Source: Candidatus Termititenax persephonae (GTDB lineage Bacteria; Margulisbacteria; Termititenacia; Termititenacales; Termititenacaceae). From it: a stretch of DNA of 38,044 nt. The notes under the pieces are model-generated. The model saw nothing but the letters and a program-made list of their open reading frames with translations, made no database searches and was not told the origin of the DNA. The position numbers were made by a program, and so were the translations under genes. Below, piece by piece: positions 37,819 through 38,044 of this stretch. Within the stretch, counting starts at the first letter, position 1, and every line of letters starts with the position of its first letter. The DNA lies in assembly GCA_003864475.1 (NCBI GenBank), contig BGZO01000013.1, positions 1 through 38,044 of the forward strand, written 5' to 3'.

Positions 37819-38044
37819 GATTGTTTCTTTTGGTCATGTTGATTTTCCTGTCCGAATGTCCGAGTTATAAATTGACAGTCGGTTTGACTATTTGTAGCAG
37901 TGGGAACGATGGAATCCGAACCCACAGGGCTAATAAAGTAGTTGCAGAGTGCGTTTGCAGAATTAGGTGCGCGAACCGCTGTAAACTAATAGCAAGTAGT
38001 AAGGGCTTTTTGGAAAAAATATACTAGCATCATACTGCACTGGA

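Noticed and set aside
37809-38027. 72-codon ORF with NDGIRTHR and a possible tRNA at about 37900-37965
   Set aside because: Such peptide text typically comes from tRNA T-arm DNA. The stretch has a T-arm-like part but no matching acceptor or anticodon arm that I can fold, so it is at most a decayed fragment.

Overview
The window is bacterial chromosome from an organism I cannot place to a phylum with confidence. It carries tRNAs, tmRNA, rpsB-tsf, queC-queE, nadB, thrC, htpG, lpd and ugd, densely packed with many ATGA-type overlaps, and looks like an uncultured, possibly host-associated lineage (low-confidence guess). Promoters often read TGnTATAAT, and at least five genes have the -10 box so close to the start codon that their mRNAs should be leaderless.

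Layout. (1) 157-6514: a tRNA-Asn gene holding a 6.3-kb integrative element with tyrosine recombinase, AT-rich unknown cargo, a broken ADP-ribosyltransferase between two 169-bp repeats, an excisionase-like gene, two small genes, a gene II/X-type replication initiator and a last small gene. It is bounded by 46-bp att repeats, with 27-bp arm-type repeats just inside both ends. (2) 6.6-7.8 kb: Fur-family regulator, tRNA-Leu and ssrA (tmRNA), all on the minus strand. (3) 7.9-12.4 kb: a three-part protein (nucleotidyltransferase-like, PIG-L deacetylase, GT2 glycosyltransferase) translationally coupled to a radical SAM/SPASM-like protein; this is the best candidate for an unfamiliar pathway. (4) 12.4-18.4 kb: tRNA-Ser, a helical hypothetical protein, a cluster of hairpin repeats, 2TM-queC-queE, a SigB/SigF-like sigma factor, a META protein, tRNA-Ser, a second copy of the hairpin repeat, and three tandem 213-214-bp units fused to tRNA-Glu. 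(5) 18.5-23.97 kb: XRE regulator, ugd, nadB, and rpsB-tsf-tRNA-Gln. (6) 23.97-25.3 kb: a 101-bp insertion in the tRNA-Gln 3' end and a two-gene toxin/immunity-like module flanked by 86-bp repeats. (7) 25.4-32.8 kb: two GNAT acetyltransferases around an MGMT-type repair protein, thrC, and an htpG-unknown-lpd operon. (8) 32.8-35.3 kb: an 844-residue protein whose C-terminal half is PTS enzyme I-like, behind an unfamiliar N-terminus. (9) 35.4-37.65 kb: a two-gene restriction-modification system with a perfect palindrome upstream.

A recurring theme is that three tRNA genes (Asn, Gln, Glu) each have duplicated 3' ends beside mobile or repeated DNA. A second theme is intergenic hairpin repeats whose stems change sequence but keep pairing. 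No rRNA or CRISPR array was seen.
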